Source of the DNA: Polymyxa betae
Lineage: Eukaryota; Endomyxa; Phytomyxea; Plasmodiophorida; Plasmodiophoridae
NCBI GenBank assembly: GCA_003693705.1
Contig: RBZT01000701.1
Location: forward strand, 1-22,187
Length of the DNA stretch: 22,187 nt
Direction: 5' to 3'
Shown in pieces: positions 10,133 to 19,521 of this stretch. Numbering within the stretch: position 1 is the first letter of the stretch; the number at the start of each line of letters is the position of its first letter. The notes below the pieces were generated by a model. It was not told where the DNA came from. It saw only the letters and a program-made list of their open reading frames with translations, and ran no database searches. Made by a program: the position numbers and the translations under genes.

Positions 10133-13100
10133 CTACTGGAAATCCCTGAGCATGTCGATCACCGTGTTGATGATGCCGGGTGATATCAAAGACTTTGACC
10201 TGGTTAGAATATAAGCATCATCAAACTTGTTAAGCAGAGCCCTTGCCATTCCAGAACCATACTGTGTCGCCCTGAAAACCACCAAAAACCGAATTCCGTG
10301 TAAGCGGCAATATCTCGGCAGCGCTGCTAGAGAAATGCTGGGATCTACATCATATTCTGCCTGAAAGCCATTCGACCAGAGCAAAGACGCGACACGGAAC
10401 CTTAGCAAATCGCGTTGATAAGAGAGCTGAAACTTGACGTAAGGTATTATTTTACCTTTCTTCAAGCATTTTGTTCAAATTGCAGAACAGCAAAACAGAC
10501 GAACTGGATGCAGCTTCCTGAGTGCCTGTCGGCAACAAGGACTCAAGGGCAACAGAAATCCCAATGGCACTTTGTTGAGGGTTCTTGGCTGTAGGTGGAC
10601 GAAACTTTGATATTAACTCGTCATATCTTCACAAAACAATCAGAATAATCAATCTGAAAATTCGGTTGTCAAGCAAAACCTTCCACCAATAGCAATGCTT
10701 TTGGCAGCGCCTGATGCATCGTGAACGACTTGGAATACAATACCGCCGTGATATAGCTGCCAATCGGCAACAACGCAAGCGTGGAAGCGAACCTGAACAC
10801 GGTTAATAGAAGTGGTGTGAACTGAACGCACAGAAATACTGTTTGGGCTAGATGCGTTTGTTCAAGAATGCCGAAAATGGATTTCAAATTTTCCAACGAT
10901 GAACGGACAGCGGGAATAGCACCCAGACCGTGACTGTTTAAGGCAGCTTCAAACCTATGAGTGTAAAGAAGGGCGATATCGACTTTCAGATAAAATACTT
11001 CGGGAGTGTCGCATTTGCAGATCCTCGTAAGCCTGCATACACATCCAGGACCGCGGCAGCTTCTTCTGGCAAGCCGTATTCTAAATGAAATTTCAATGAA
11101 GAGAAGGGTGACAAAAGTGGAAGAACCTTGAATTAGAAATCTTCTGATTTGCTGCCAGGGAGTGTAGCAAACACGGCCCAGATGCGACTCAATTGCAGCC
11201 CTGGTCTAAATACAGTATAAGGGAGTGCATTTCGAAGCTGGCCAAATACCTCGTACATGCGGATATTTGGTGACAGGGATAAACTGATCCAATATTGCAG
11301 CAAGTATCCTTAAATCATTGATGTAGATGGTAGCTCGAGCATGGCTTCCAATTAATGTCGATACAACATCATCAAGAATTCGTAACAACTCGCATGTATA
11401 ATAGACATGAAATCGTCGATAAGAAGTCGAAGGGTAAACCTATAGAATCCATTACCAAGCGCAGTCAAAGAGAATTGTGCACTCTACCATGTCGAATGTA
11501 GAAACGAGAATTTGAATTGGTTGACCGCCACCAACGGCTTGTCGATAAACCCGAGAAATATCGAATCGGCGCATAGAAGAAACACCTCGTAAAGCAACCT
11601 AGAGAATGTTTGGAAGCGATAAATGATGGAAAAAACAAGTACCATTCGAGCAAATGGAACAGTCAGTGAATGAGGCAACTGAACGAGAACACCAAAGGCA
11701 TCCATCATGACGATAGGATTACTTTCTTTGATAGCAGTCACTACGAATTTCAGTCAAAATTGAAAAAAATGGTGCAAAATAAAAATACGCTTTGGTGTTA
11801 AAATTGGGGTGGAGTAACGAACAGCCGCGTGACGTTTGAAAATCTCCTCAATCCGGGATACAATTCTCATTGATGCAGGAGTATGAGCAGAAGAAAAATT
11901 TCCCTAGGGGTTATCAGCTAGAGGAAGTAGAAAACTTATACATGATACCTGATTGGTGGCTGAGACAGGATCCATATCGAATGTCATGTCAATCGCACGA
12001 TCTGGTGTAATACGAAAAAGAGTCCCAACAACCCGAGAGCGGAATGCAGAATTTGGTACAGAAAGCGAGTCCAGAGCGGTTTGAATTTGAGCTTCATCCT
12101 CAGCCAGAGGTATCAGACCTTGTCTAATTCAAAATCAGTAGCAGTAGCAGAAAAAAGACAAAAGAGCTACTTCAGAAGGGTCTCAGCGGACGGCCTTCTC
12201 TTTGGATCACGATCGAGCAACATCGACACAATCGAGCGAAACTCATGCACAAAACGCTTGCATTTTAATTCAGTGGCATGATCAACAGCTCCTAAGCGCG
12301 GTGAACCAATGAAATCTGAAAAAGCTTTTGCTAACCAGTCTTCCTTAAAGCAGTCAACGCAATGTGTCGCTCCATCGCGGTAGTGAAATAAGTGAACATT
12401 TCAAATAAAGTTATGCCCAAAGCATACATATCCGTCTTATCCAATATCTCACCACCTGAAGACAATTCAACTTAGCATCAGATGGAAAAAAGTATAAACC
12501 TGTTTCAGCCTCAGGTGAGCGATAATACGGGGTGCCCACACAGTCGGAGTGGGTGCCATTCTTCATGCTCATTTCAATGATCTGACACGCAAAACACATC
12601 TATACCTTCAATCCATCACCGGACCCGCTATCTTGCAGAAGTTCAGCATTCCGAGAAATTGCTAAGCCTATAATGATCAAGAATCAGAAGAGGCGAGGCA
12701 AAATCAACAAACTTACCAAAATCTCCAATTTTGATATCACCACTTTCATCGAAGAAGACTATCCAAATTCAGCACATTCAGTAGCTAAACTCAACGACTA
12801 ACCGTTGGGCTATAACAATCTAAGTATAAAAAGCACAGCATTTGAAAAAAACCCGACCGGTTTGATATCGCGATGTACTACTCCTTGTTGATGGATGTAC
12901 TGCAAAGCTTCGCACAGCTGCCGAAAAATTTTCCAAACAGCAGATTCTGTGACACCGCCTTCATCAATAACAGCACGAAGGGTCTTATTAGGGCAGTATT
13001 CAAACTGAATGAATCTGCCACGATACTTACGAAAACGTTCCAGAAACGATAAATATCTTACAGAGTTTCTTGCTCACCGGAAGGCGCTTCATCACTCAAA

Positions 13101-15120
13101 AAATCACTTCCGGGGCTATGAATAGCTCCACTGAAAACTATTAGCTTATGCTGATAACACTACAATATGGAATTAGTAATAATACCTCATCCAATCGTGA
13201 ACAGAGTCATGTGTAGTATGAGACGGCGCTGTAATCAATACATCTTGGGATGTCTCTTCCTGATCCGAGCTGCGCTCTATCCAGCTTTGGTAGTAGCGAA
13301 CTACCGTAAAGTAAATCAGAATGAACGGCTACAGTATTAATCAACTACCGATATAGCGGTGGTGTAGCCTAAACAGTAAACATCAGATATGATTACACCA
13401 TACGAATACACCACGCTTGGTAAACTACCTAGCAATGGTGGTAACCTCTCGCAGGATTCGGGCTCTAGCTTTGACATTTCCTATCGGTAACGGGACCTTG
13501 GTTAGGGAATCAACAAAGAAAATACAGCAGTTTTAACATCAGGAATAACCTTTTTAATACCAAACACGATCCCATCCAAAATATTTCTACACCAGTGTTA
13601 GGGTAATTGCCATCGGAAACAGAATATACCTGGCTTTGACGACACTGCCAAATCCACCTTGTCCAAGAACGCCCAGCTCAGAGAAGTTTTCCAGATAGCG
13701 TGAGCTTCTTCGACCACCAGTTTTGATAGAATATAGCTCATCAGCATCCTTTGCTGCAGCGGGCAGCGTTAGTGGCTAAATCAAGTGTGGGATATCATGC
13801 CAAGAAGGAGCTGTGATCTAATACCGTCGGCGTAGTGGCACTTCTTTGTGCTCTGGATTCCAGAAACCGTTGCAAAGGAGTTCCAAGAGCTTCGTTGAAA
13901 GACAAAGCGATCATTTCGTCATCTAAAAACTTTCAGGTATGGAGCGAAAACCGAAACGGTCGAACGTGCCCGTATGCTCGGAATCAAGGGCGGAAGATTC
14001 AGCATTTTCACTAGAATCGGATGTCTTCTCATCAAAGTCTGAGCCATAAGACAGAAAATTAGTGGTAGACCGCGAATCCTCTTCTTTCACATCCCTATTA
14101 AAAATTAATCGATAATAAGCAGTGGTAAGGAAACCGGCCTACAAATCCTTATCAAGTTCAAAATCATCCATATCGAAGATATCATGAGCGGTTGACCGAC
14201 TCCGAGAGGGAGACCTGATTTGGCCTAACAAAATACAATGGTCATGGTTAGAGAAGAAATTGTATGCACATGACCATACTGGGTTTCACCGGACCACGTA
14301 TTGATTTCGATTGCTCAATACGAGCAGCTTTCTTACTGAGTTCCTCTTCAACACGTTTTTGAAATGACGAATGTTCGACCGACTCCTTTTCGTCTCTTTG
14401 CTTGCTTTGCCTTTGCAATTCAAGTTCTTCGCGCTGCGCCTTCATTATTGTCATTTCAGCATGAAAAGATTCCGGAATCGGAGAGCCTATTTAGCATAAG
14501 AATGCAAACATAATGCAGAAGAATAACAATCAGGTTACCATGCTCGTCAAGATAATCGGCGCAACACGAAACCAATTCATATACACAAACTTCTCCTGCT
14601 TTGGACACAGCAATATCGTGAAGCACCGCGATGAGATTCTACAAAATGTGTTGGCAGCATAAGGGTACGAAAATGAGAACAATCTCGTCACCTTCTGATC
14701 ATCAACATTAAGTCCCTTGATACTGGATAAAGAAAACTTGGGAGCATCGTGCGGATATTCTCTTGGCAAACTGAAGATGAAACATGCATCAGTGGCATCA
14801 TAATTTGAGAAAATTACTGCCAGCTACTTTAGCTGTAATGTCAGATGAATGGCAGCCTCATTTCTAGCCTGCACTTTGACGGCGAAAGCACGAGGAAAAT
14901 CATAATCGGCATCGTCTTCAAGCAGTTCAAAATCATCAAGGTACATATTTTTCAGTAGTTCTATTTCAGTTTCTTGGACCTCGAGAATCTAGAGACAAAA
15001 GAAAATTATAAGAATCCACACAAAAAAAGTCGATCTGACATTTTGCCGGCGCTGAAACTCCTTATCTCTTTCTCGTGAGAGTTTTCGCGCAGCCGAGCGC
15101 GCCCGGCTTTTATTCCCCAT
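10133..15120 (-). CDS. GCN2: eIF2-alpha kinase GCN2 (RWD-kinase-HisRS-like)
   Basis: A kinase that phosphorylates eIF2-alpha when uncharged tRNA binds its HisRS-like domain, lowering translation. There are 32 exons from ATG 15120 to TAG 10133, giving about 1,159 aa. Segments: RWD domain (residues ~30-140, with LPREYPHDAP); charged linker; kinase with Gly loop GQGGFGSV (353), Lys375, HRDIKP (514), Asn521, DFG (534) and VGTPYYRSPE; HisRS-like domain (~700-1070, with YHGGIVFQ and IGGRYDELI); anticodon-binding-like end (~1071-1159, with FQAEY). Kinase exons: 13775-13630, 13586-13550, 13496-13429, 13368-13349, 13300-13186, 13130-13062, 13014-12858, 12809-12803, 12758-12717, 12667-12606, 12560-12500, 12455-12336, 12291-12171. 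The human and yeast proteins are ~1,650 aa; the pseudokinase is absent here. The junction near 13923-13970 is ambiguous (35-nt GT-AG or 47-nt GC-AG), and so is the 3' splice site near 12561. The short kinase insert is unlike the long one in yeast. Confidence 0.9.
12803..12809 (-). other. 7-nt microexon of GCN2 (catalytic loop)
   Basis: The exon CCCAACG lies between introns 12857-12810 (48 nt) and 12802-12759 (44 nt). It joins HRDIKP to FFDESGDIKIGDFG and supplies Pro-Asn plus the first base of a Val codon, giving HRDIKPPNVFFDE. Asn521 is the catalytic-loop Asn found in nearly all active protein kinases. Without the exon the Asn is lost and the frame shifts. Confidence 0.75.
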
Positions 15121-15374
15121 GGCCGGGGTCGAATGTCGACGGCTGGGAGGTCAATAGCGATCGAAATTTTAACAGTGACAGCGCAACAATCGCAAAGGCA
15201 GAGGGTCGGGTCACACTTACACAAGATGGCACCGACAAAGAGATGGAGAGAGGATTTATGAAGGATCCCTCCACCCAGCTTACAGTGCCAGAGCGATGGC
15301 TGTCATGGGCTCACACTTCGGGAGGCAAATCGATAGGATAGTTGCGAGCTCGGGATTGCTGCCTCCTAAGTTCA

Positions 15375-15442
15375 CCTAAAGGGCTACGCACGCGGCTCCT
15401 AAGGGGGCTGCGTACGGCTCCCAAGGGTCTGCGATGCGTTCT
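15375..15442. repeat. Three degenerate ~23-bp tandem repeats
   Basis: Units at 15375-15397, 15398-15419 and 15420-15442 share the form CC(T/C)AA(A/G)GGG-CT(A/G)CG-ACG-G(C/T)(T)CT. They are GC-rich compared with the AT-rich flank to the right. They lie in the shared GCN2/PNGase upstream region, so a binding-site role is conceivable, but nothing in the sequence shows it. Confidence 0.6.
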
Positions 15443-15955
15443 GTTTGCTGCTAGCGAATCGCGACGTTCGACGAGACTTGCTGTCCACCACAGAATCTTG
15501 CGCGGGAATTATGCAGCTGATGTGTGATGACTACCTGTAATGACCAGCTGAAATGCAACACAGACGCGTTTAAGGTTTTCTAGAATTTGAATAAGCGTTT
15601 ACAGACACGATACCTCAGCTCTTCGCCATGATAATAAAGTATTAGAATCATCAATCTAATCGAGAATCCCATCATAAATATTTTCTGTTTTGTTCTTATA
15701 AAGTTTTTGCTCCATGTTAATGCCTAATTTTTACGTTATGCCATCACTGGCCTTACATGCTAGTACTCGATTTCTTCTTTTATCATGGCCGAAGGATTTT
15801 CGGATGTTAATTTAGGGTGCTAATGCCGCATCAAGCCCTTTCTCCATTCAAATCTTGGCTTTTGCCGCAGTCAAATCTTGGCTGGCTCTTGCTTGCCTTA
15901 TCTCCCTCTGTGACGATCAATCAAGAAGGAAGGTGCTGTTCGGTGCTTTGGCCTC

Positions 15956-15975
15956 AGATCTCGAACTCGAGATCT
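15956..15975. promoter_or_regulatory. Perfect palindrome upstream of the PNGase start
   Basis: AGATCTCGA-AC-TCGAGATCT: two perfect 9-bp arms around a 2-bp centre, ending 36 bp before ATG 16012. It could be a dimeric-factor site or a 5'-UTR hairpin. That is inference from symmetry and position only. Confidence 0.4.
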
Positions 15976-16011
15976 TTGTGGTACTTGTGTTAATCACCAA
16001 TCAGCTAAGCC

Positions 16012-18662
16012 ATGGCGCCAAGACCGATTCGTTTTGAGTATTTATGGCAAATGTAATGTCGAATTCTCATTAGTCTCTGATTTTGATTTTTCGTTTGAAT
16101 GCAGAATACTTTTCAGTTATACACCGATGCTTAAACTGACCTTGGATTAGATTCACGATAGGTTATGACGATAGCGAAGAATTTGATATCGAGATAATCA
16201 AAGCACAGATATACTCGATTACAGAAATCGAGCCCAGCATGCAGCATTTTGAGCCCGATCTGGAATCACAGAATCTTTCTCAAATTCTACAGCTGAGACC
16301 CCGATATCCCGAACCTGAAATTGACCCTGAAATCGTTCTGTCGTCTATCGGTAAGGGATCTAAAATATTTATATAACAGTATTGTATCTTAAGCAAGTTA
16401 GACTGGCAGGCAGGATGTAGTCGTATCTGGCTTGGAGATTTGCCAGCAGTTCAGCCTGTTGCTGTATCTGGAGATCTTCGGCTATGCATTCCATGTGCTA
16501 CTTCTTGCTGCGCCCAGCGTGGAATCACTGTTTCTTTGACTAACCAGTCAGCTCAAGCCTTTGTTTGCCAATGTCAAGAGACGTGTCTTTTCCAACCCAG
16601 GTCGTAAAGTTGTTAGACACTCTTTTCTGTTCCTAATAGCTTGTCCTAGATTCTCAAGACGAAACGAAGTTCTTGCTGATCCATATCGAGGTTATTTGGT
16701 CAAAGTTTTGAAAGAGCAACAGGCTCGGCAAGGTTTCAGACAGCTCGATATGCTGTGAATGTAATACTCAGCTGGGTTCAGACGAGGCCATTATTACTAA
16801 AGGCCACAATGAGTTCAGCGCCCGGCTTCAATCCAATATGCGACAAATCGCAGATTTCGAAGACGCCGAAAACCAGCGTCGTGCCTTATCTGTCATCCCG
16901 CTTCAAGTATTGATTGATCGTGGCCAAGGTTTCTTCTCGCTGTCACTCTGTTATTGAACTGAAATCTACCAGCGCGAGGCACTGAAGCCTTGAGCCCACG
17001 AGATGAGCTCATTTACCAACTTTTGAATTGGTTCAAGAACGAGTTCTTTCAGTAAGATCCACAAAAAGAAATTCAAGAACAATTTTTATAATTTGTGCAG
17101 ATGGGTCAACTCACCACCGTGTGAGAAATGCAGTAAAGAGACATCAGCAAAGGGACATACTGCTCCTTCAGCCGAAGAGCGTCGTTTTGGAGCCGGTATC
17201 GTCGAGCTGCATCAGTGCGGAACCTGCCAGGAGATCACTCGATTTCCTCGCTACAATCACAGCGGGAAGTTGATTGAGACACGACGTGGGAGATGTGGCG
17301 AGTGGTTCGTGTTGCTTTACTTTGCTTGCTTTCATCACTGATCGTTTTGTGCTAGGGCGCAGGTGCTCAGTTTTTATCGGAGCTGTTTATAACGTTTTCA
17401 GATTTTGTTGTTTGAAATTCTGCATTGTCAATGGTTTTGTTGTTTTTTTCGGATTTTTTTTGCTTGTAATTTTGGACCTTTTTAATAAAGAAAACAACGG
17501 GATCTGATTAAGTTTCGTAGGCTTTTGTGTTGTGCTGTAGGGCGCTGAAGTTTGCTACAAGGTTCGTGGTAGATTGGACAGATCACGTGTGGGCTGGTAA
17601 CTAAACTTTATCAGTTCTTTGATGAAATTTGTGAATTGTTGCTAGAGGTATATAGCGAAGCTAAGCAACGCTGGGTCCATTGCGACCCCTGTGAAAACCG
17701 CTATGATTCTCCTTTATTATGTCGGTGCACGTTGGATTCTTGGTATTGTGGCTGACAAAATATATAGATGAGGCCGGTTGGGGCAAAAAACTCACTTACG
17801 TTATTGCATTCTCAGGTAATGTCGATTTGTGAATGATCATCTCTATCTGAATACGAATGCAGTTGATGGTAAAACATGGGATTTTTGCTATTAGCCAAAT
17901 CCTCTGATGTTTTTTAAAGAGGTTCGTGATGTCACAAGAAGATACACTACCAAGTTTAAAGATGAAGTTCTGTCTCGAAGAAGATCTTGCCAAGAAGAAT
18001 GGCTCGTTGGTACATTGCAGAATATTAACAAAGCATTGAACAGGCAGATGCCGTCCAGGGTCTTGTTAATAGAGCAACGATGGGCTGAAGAGTTAAAGCA
18101 CCTGGATGGCAGCGCTATGGCATCAGCCTGCAATGTATGTTGGTACTTTTTGCTTCAGACTTATACTGATGTCGCTGTTAGCAACCGGTGACCGGACGCC
18201 AAACGGGAACAATAGAATGGCGTCGAGCGCGTGGCGAGCTTGGTGAAGCTGCACTGGCGGATGGTTCAAATGGCAAAGTACCTTCTGGAACACAGTCATC
18301 GGATTTGCCAAAATCCTCAAAAGATGTCAAACTCTCCAGATCTCAGCTACAGGATCTTATCAAGGCGTATGTGTTCCCTTCACTGATATATCTTGATTGT
18401 CGTGATCCATGTGCTAGGTATTTTTCGCAGATGACTTCAGGTTGCGGAAGGAAAGATTGCCAGAATACAGAGTTCTGTGCTTCGGCAAAAGGTAGTGCAA
18501 TGTTTGGGATAGATAATGTTGCTGTTTTCAGAAATTTCGTCTTCAGATTCATCTGTGAAGGCGTGTCCTCAAAAAGAGCTTCTAAGTAAATCGGTTCTGG
18601 TTGTGCGTGACTCGTTAGACAGCAAACTATGCATGAATCTCGCACCGCGTCCAAGCCAATAA
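16012..18662 (+). CDS. PNG1: Peptide:N-glycanase with UBL, UBR-like and AZUL modules
   Basis: A cytosolic amidase that removes N-glycans from misfolded glycoproteins during ER-associated degradation. Exons: 16012-16052, 16151-16350, 16402-16600, 16650-16754, 16819-16928, 16973-17051, 17101-17304, 17356-17362, 17521-17596, 17646-17720, 17768-17815, 17863-17868, 17920-18134, 18182-18366, 18418-18491, 18532-18662; all GT-AG, 584 aa. The transglutaminase core has zinc pairs C252/C255 and C284/C287, and catalytic Cys310 (GRCGEW), His337 (DHVW) and Asp354 (HCDPCEN). The spacings of 27 and 17 equal those of yeast Png1 (C191/H218/D235). N-terminal: a ubiquitin-like segment (FDIEIIKAQIYSITEI) and a Cys-rich finger (109-142) resembling a UBR box. 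C-terminal: after a Ser-rich linker, an AZUL zinc finger (YFSQMTSGCGRKDCQ..EFCAS; C526, C531, C537, C575). No PUB domain is seen. Intron 18367-18417 is stop-free and 3n long, but removing it restores the AZUL helix. Confidence 0.9.
17356..17362 (+). other. 7-nt microexon of PNGase (after the catalytic Cys)
   Basis: The exon GGCGCAG lies between introns 17305-17355 (51 nt) and 17363-17520 (158 nt). It completes the Trp codon of GRCGEW and adds Ala-Gln before AFVLCCRAL. With it, the Cys-His distance is exactly 27, as in yeast Png1. Without it, no in-frame join of the flanking exons is possible at these splice sites. Confidence 0.75.
17863..17868 (+). other. 6-nt microexon of PNGase
   Basis: The exon TTGATG is flanked by introns of 47 nt (17816-17862) and 51 nt (17869-17919). 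It turns AFS-EVRDVTRRY into AFSVDEVRDVTRRY, matching the family pattern AFSKDEVVDVTWRY in length. Skipping it keeps the frame but removes two residues, so an alternative isoform is possible. Confidence 0.6.
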
Positions 18663-18846
18663 TGATCTCAAGTTGCCATGCGTTGAAATAGTCATTCAGT
18701 TTTAGGGTATCAAGCCTGAGAAAAATTGCAAAGTTGTTGATTAGGATGGTTTTCATTGAAGTAAATGTGCAATTTGATCTAGATTCGATTGGTGTGGTTT
18801 GTGATTAATTCCGTTAGAAAATGCGATACGGAATTCTTCAACGAAT

Positions 18847-18929
18847 CCCTCCTTAGCTCAGTTGGAAGAGCGGGGCACTGTAGTAGTACTGTAATGCTCA
18901 GGTCACCCGTTCGACCCGGGTAGGGGGGA
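18847..18929 (+). tRNA. tRNA-Tyr(GTA) with a 10-nt intron
   Basis: The full cloverleaf can be drawn. The acceptor stem CCCTCCT pairs with AGGGGGG (one G-T pair), with discriminator A at 18929. The D arm contains TAGCTCAGTTGGAAGAGC. The anticodon stem GGGCA/TGCTC holds the loop CTGTAG-A. The variable loop is AGGTC and the T arm is ACCCG-TTCGACC-CGGGT. The intron TAGTACTGTA (18884-18893) sits in the canonical place, one base 3' of the anticodon, and contains TAC, which can pair with the GTA anticodon as in other eukaryotic tRNA-Tyr precursors. C1-G72 is the eukaryotic Tyr identity pair. Internal A and B boxes are present. Confidence 0.95.
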
Positions 18930-18933
18930 TTTC

Positions 18934-18941
18934 TTTTTTTT
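18934..18941 (+). terminator. RNA polymerase III terminator of tRNA-Tyr
   Basis: A run of eight T follows the tRNA by four bases (TTTC then T8). T runs of four or more terminate RNA polymerase III. Confidence 0.85.
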
Positions 18942-19521
18942 CGACATCATTATCAGTTAATGATTTCTGTACGTCCTTGCTACGATTCTGGATTCGTCTG
19001 CCTGTTGGACTTTGGAATTTTCCTGGCTGATTGCATGTGATGCTCGTTGTGACGCAAATCCTCACCTCTGTTCGCTTGGCAGAAGGCAATCGAAAATTTT
19101 AGAGCAATGCATATCGAAAGTGTAGCGCCTCTTCTTAGGGCATTTTTAGTCCCACAAATGCTTAGATCACCAAAATAACCGTTCATAATAATATCAGTTT
19201 TCATTTGAAAAATTCAGACAGCCTGCCAGGTCCAAAGAAAGGCTGGTGGCTGCTTCACTCAAGTTATCGTCTTGTCGGCGTACTCGTCCTTCGGGCCGTT
19301 GGCAGTTGCCTCACCACAACAGCGCTCCAGCAGCAACGGTCAGAAGCCATAGATCATCAAGCAATCCAATGTCCTTCTTCGATCTGTTCCATATTGGTCA
19401 ATTTTCTGGAACAATTTCGAATGTGGTCCCGTCCGTATCATATCGCCTCGACCTCCAGTACTATAGAGATGTTATAAATGACCACCTTCGTGTATCCTCA
19501 GCATCGATCTGGGTGTCAGAG
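18942..19521. other. Region without a supported gene
   Basis: Several 60-110-codon frames exist on both strands (for example 19246-19587 plus and 18980-19204 minus). None shows motifs, conserved pairs of Cys or His, or consistent splice sites. The plus frame 19246-19587 runs into the hairpin repeat at 19522 and stops inside its first copy, which argues against it. Confidence 0.4.

Larger units (their letters stand above)
15121..16011. other. Divergent GCN2/PNGase intergenic region
   Basis: 891 bp between the two divergent start codons. Plus-strand ORFs at 15075-15341, 15342-15527 and 15855-16037 have no motifs, and the first overlaps GCN2 exon 1 antisense; I regard them as incidental. The region holds a degenerate 23-bp tandem repeat (15375-15442) and a perfect 20-bp interrupted palindrome (15956-15975), listed separately. 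Both promoters must lie here or in the neighbouring exons. Confidence 0.5.

Noticed and set aside
15075-15341. 88-codon plus ORF in the divergent region
   Set aside because: It overlaps GCN2 exon 1 on the other strand, low-complexity composition, no motif.
18188-18589. 133-codon plus ORF read as a separate gene
   Set aside because: It is exon 14, the intron 18367-18417 and exon 15 of the glycanase read through, plus part of the next intron.
18343-18756. 137-codon minus ORF
   Set aside because: Antisense to the AZUL-coding exons of the glycanase; no motif of its own.
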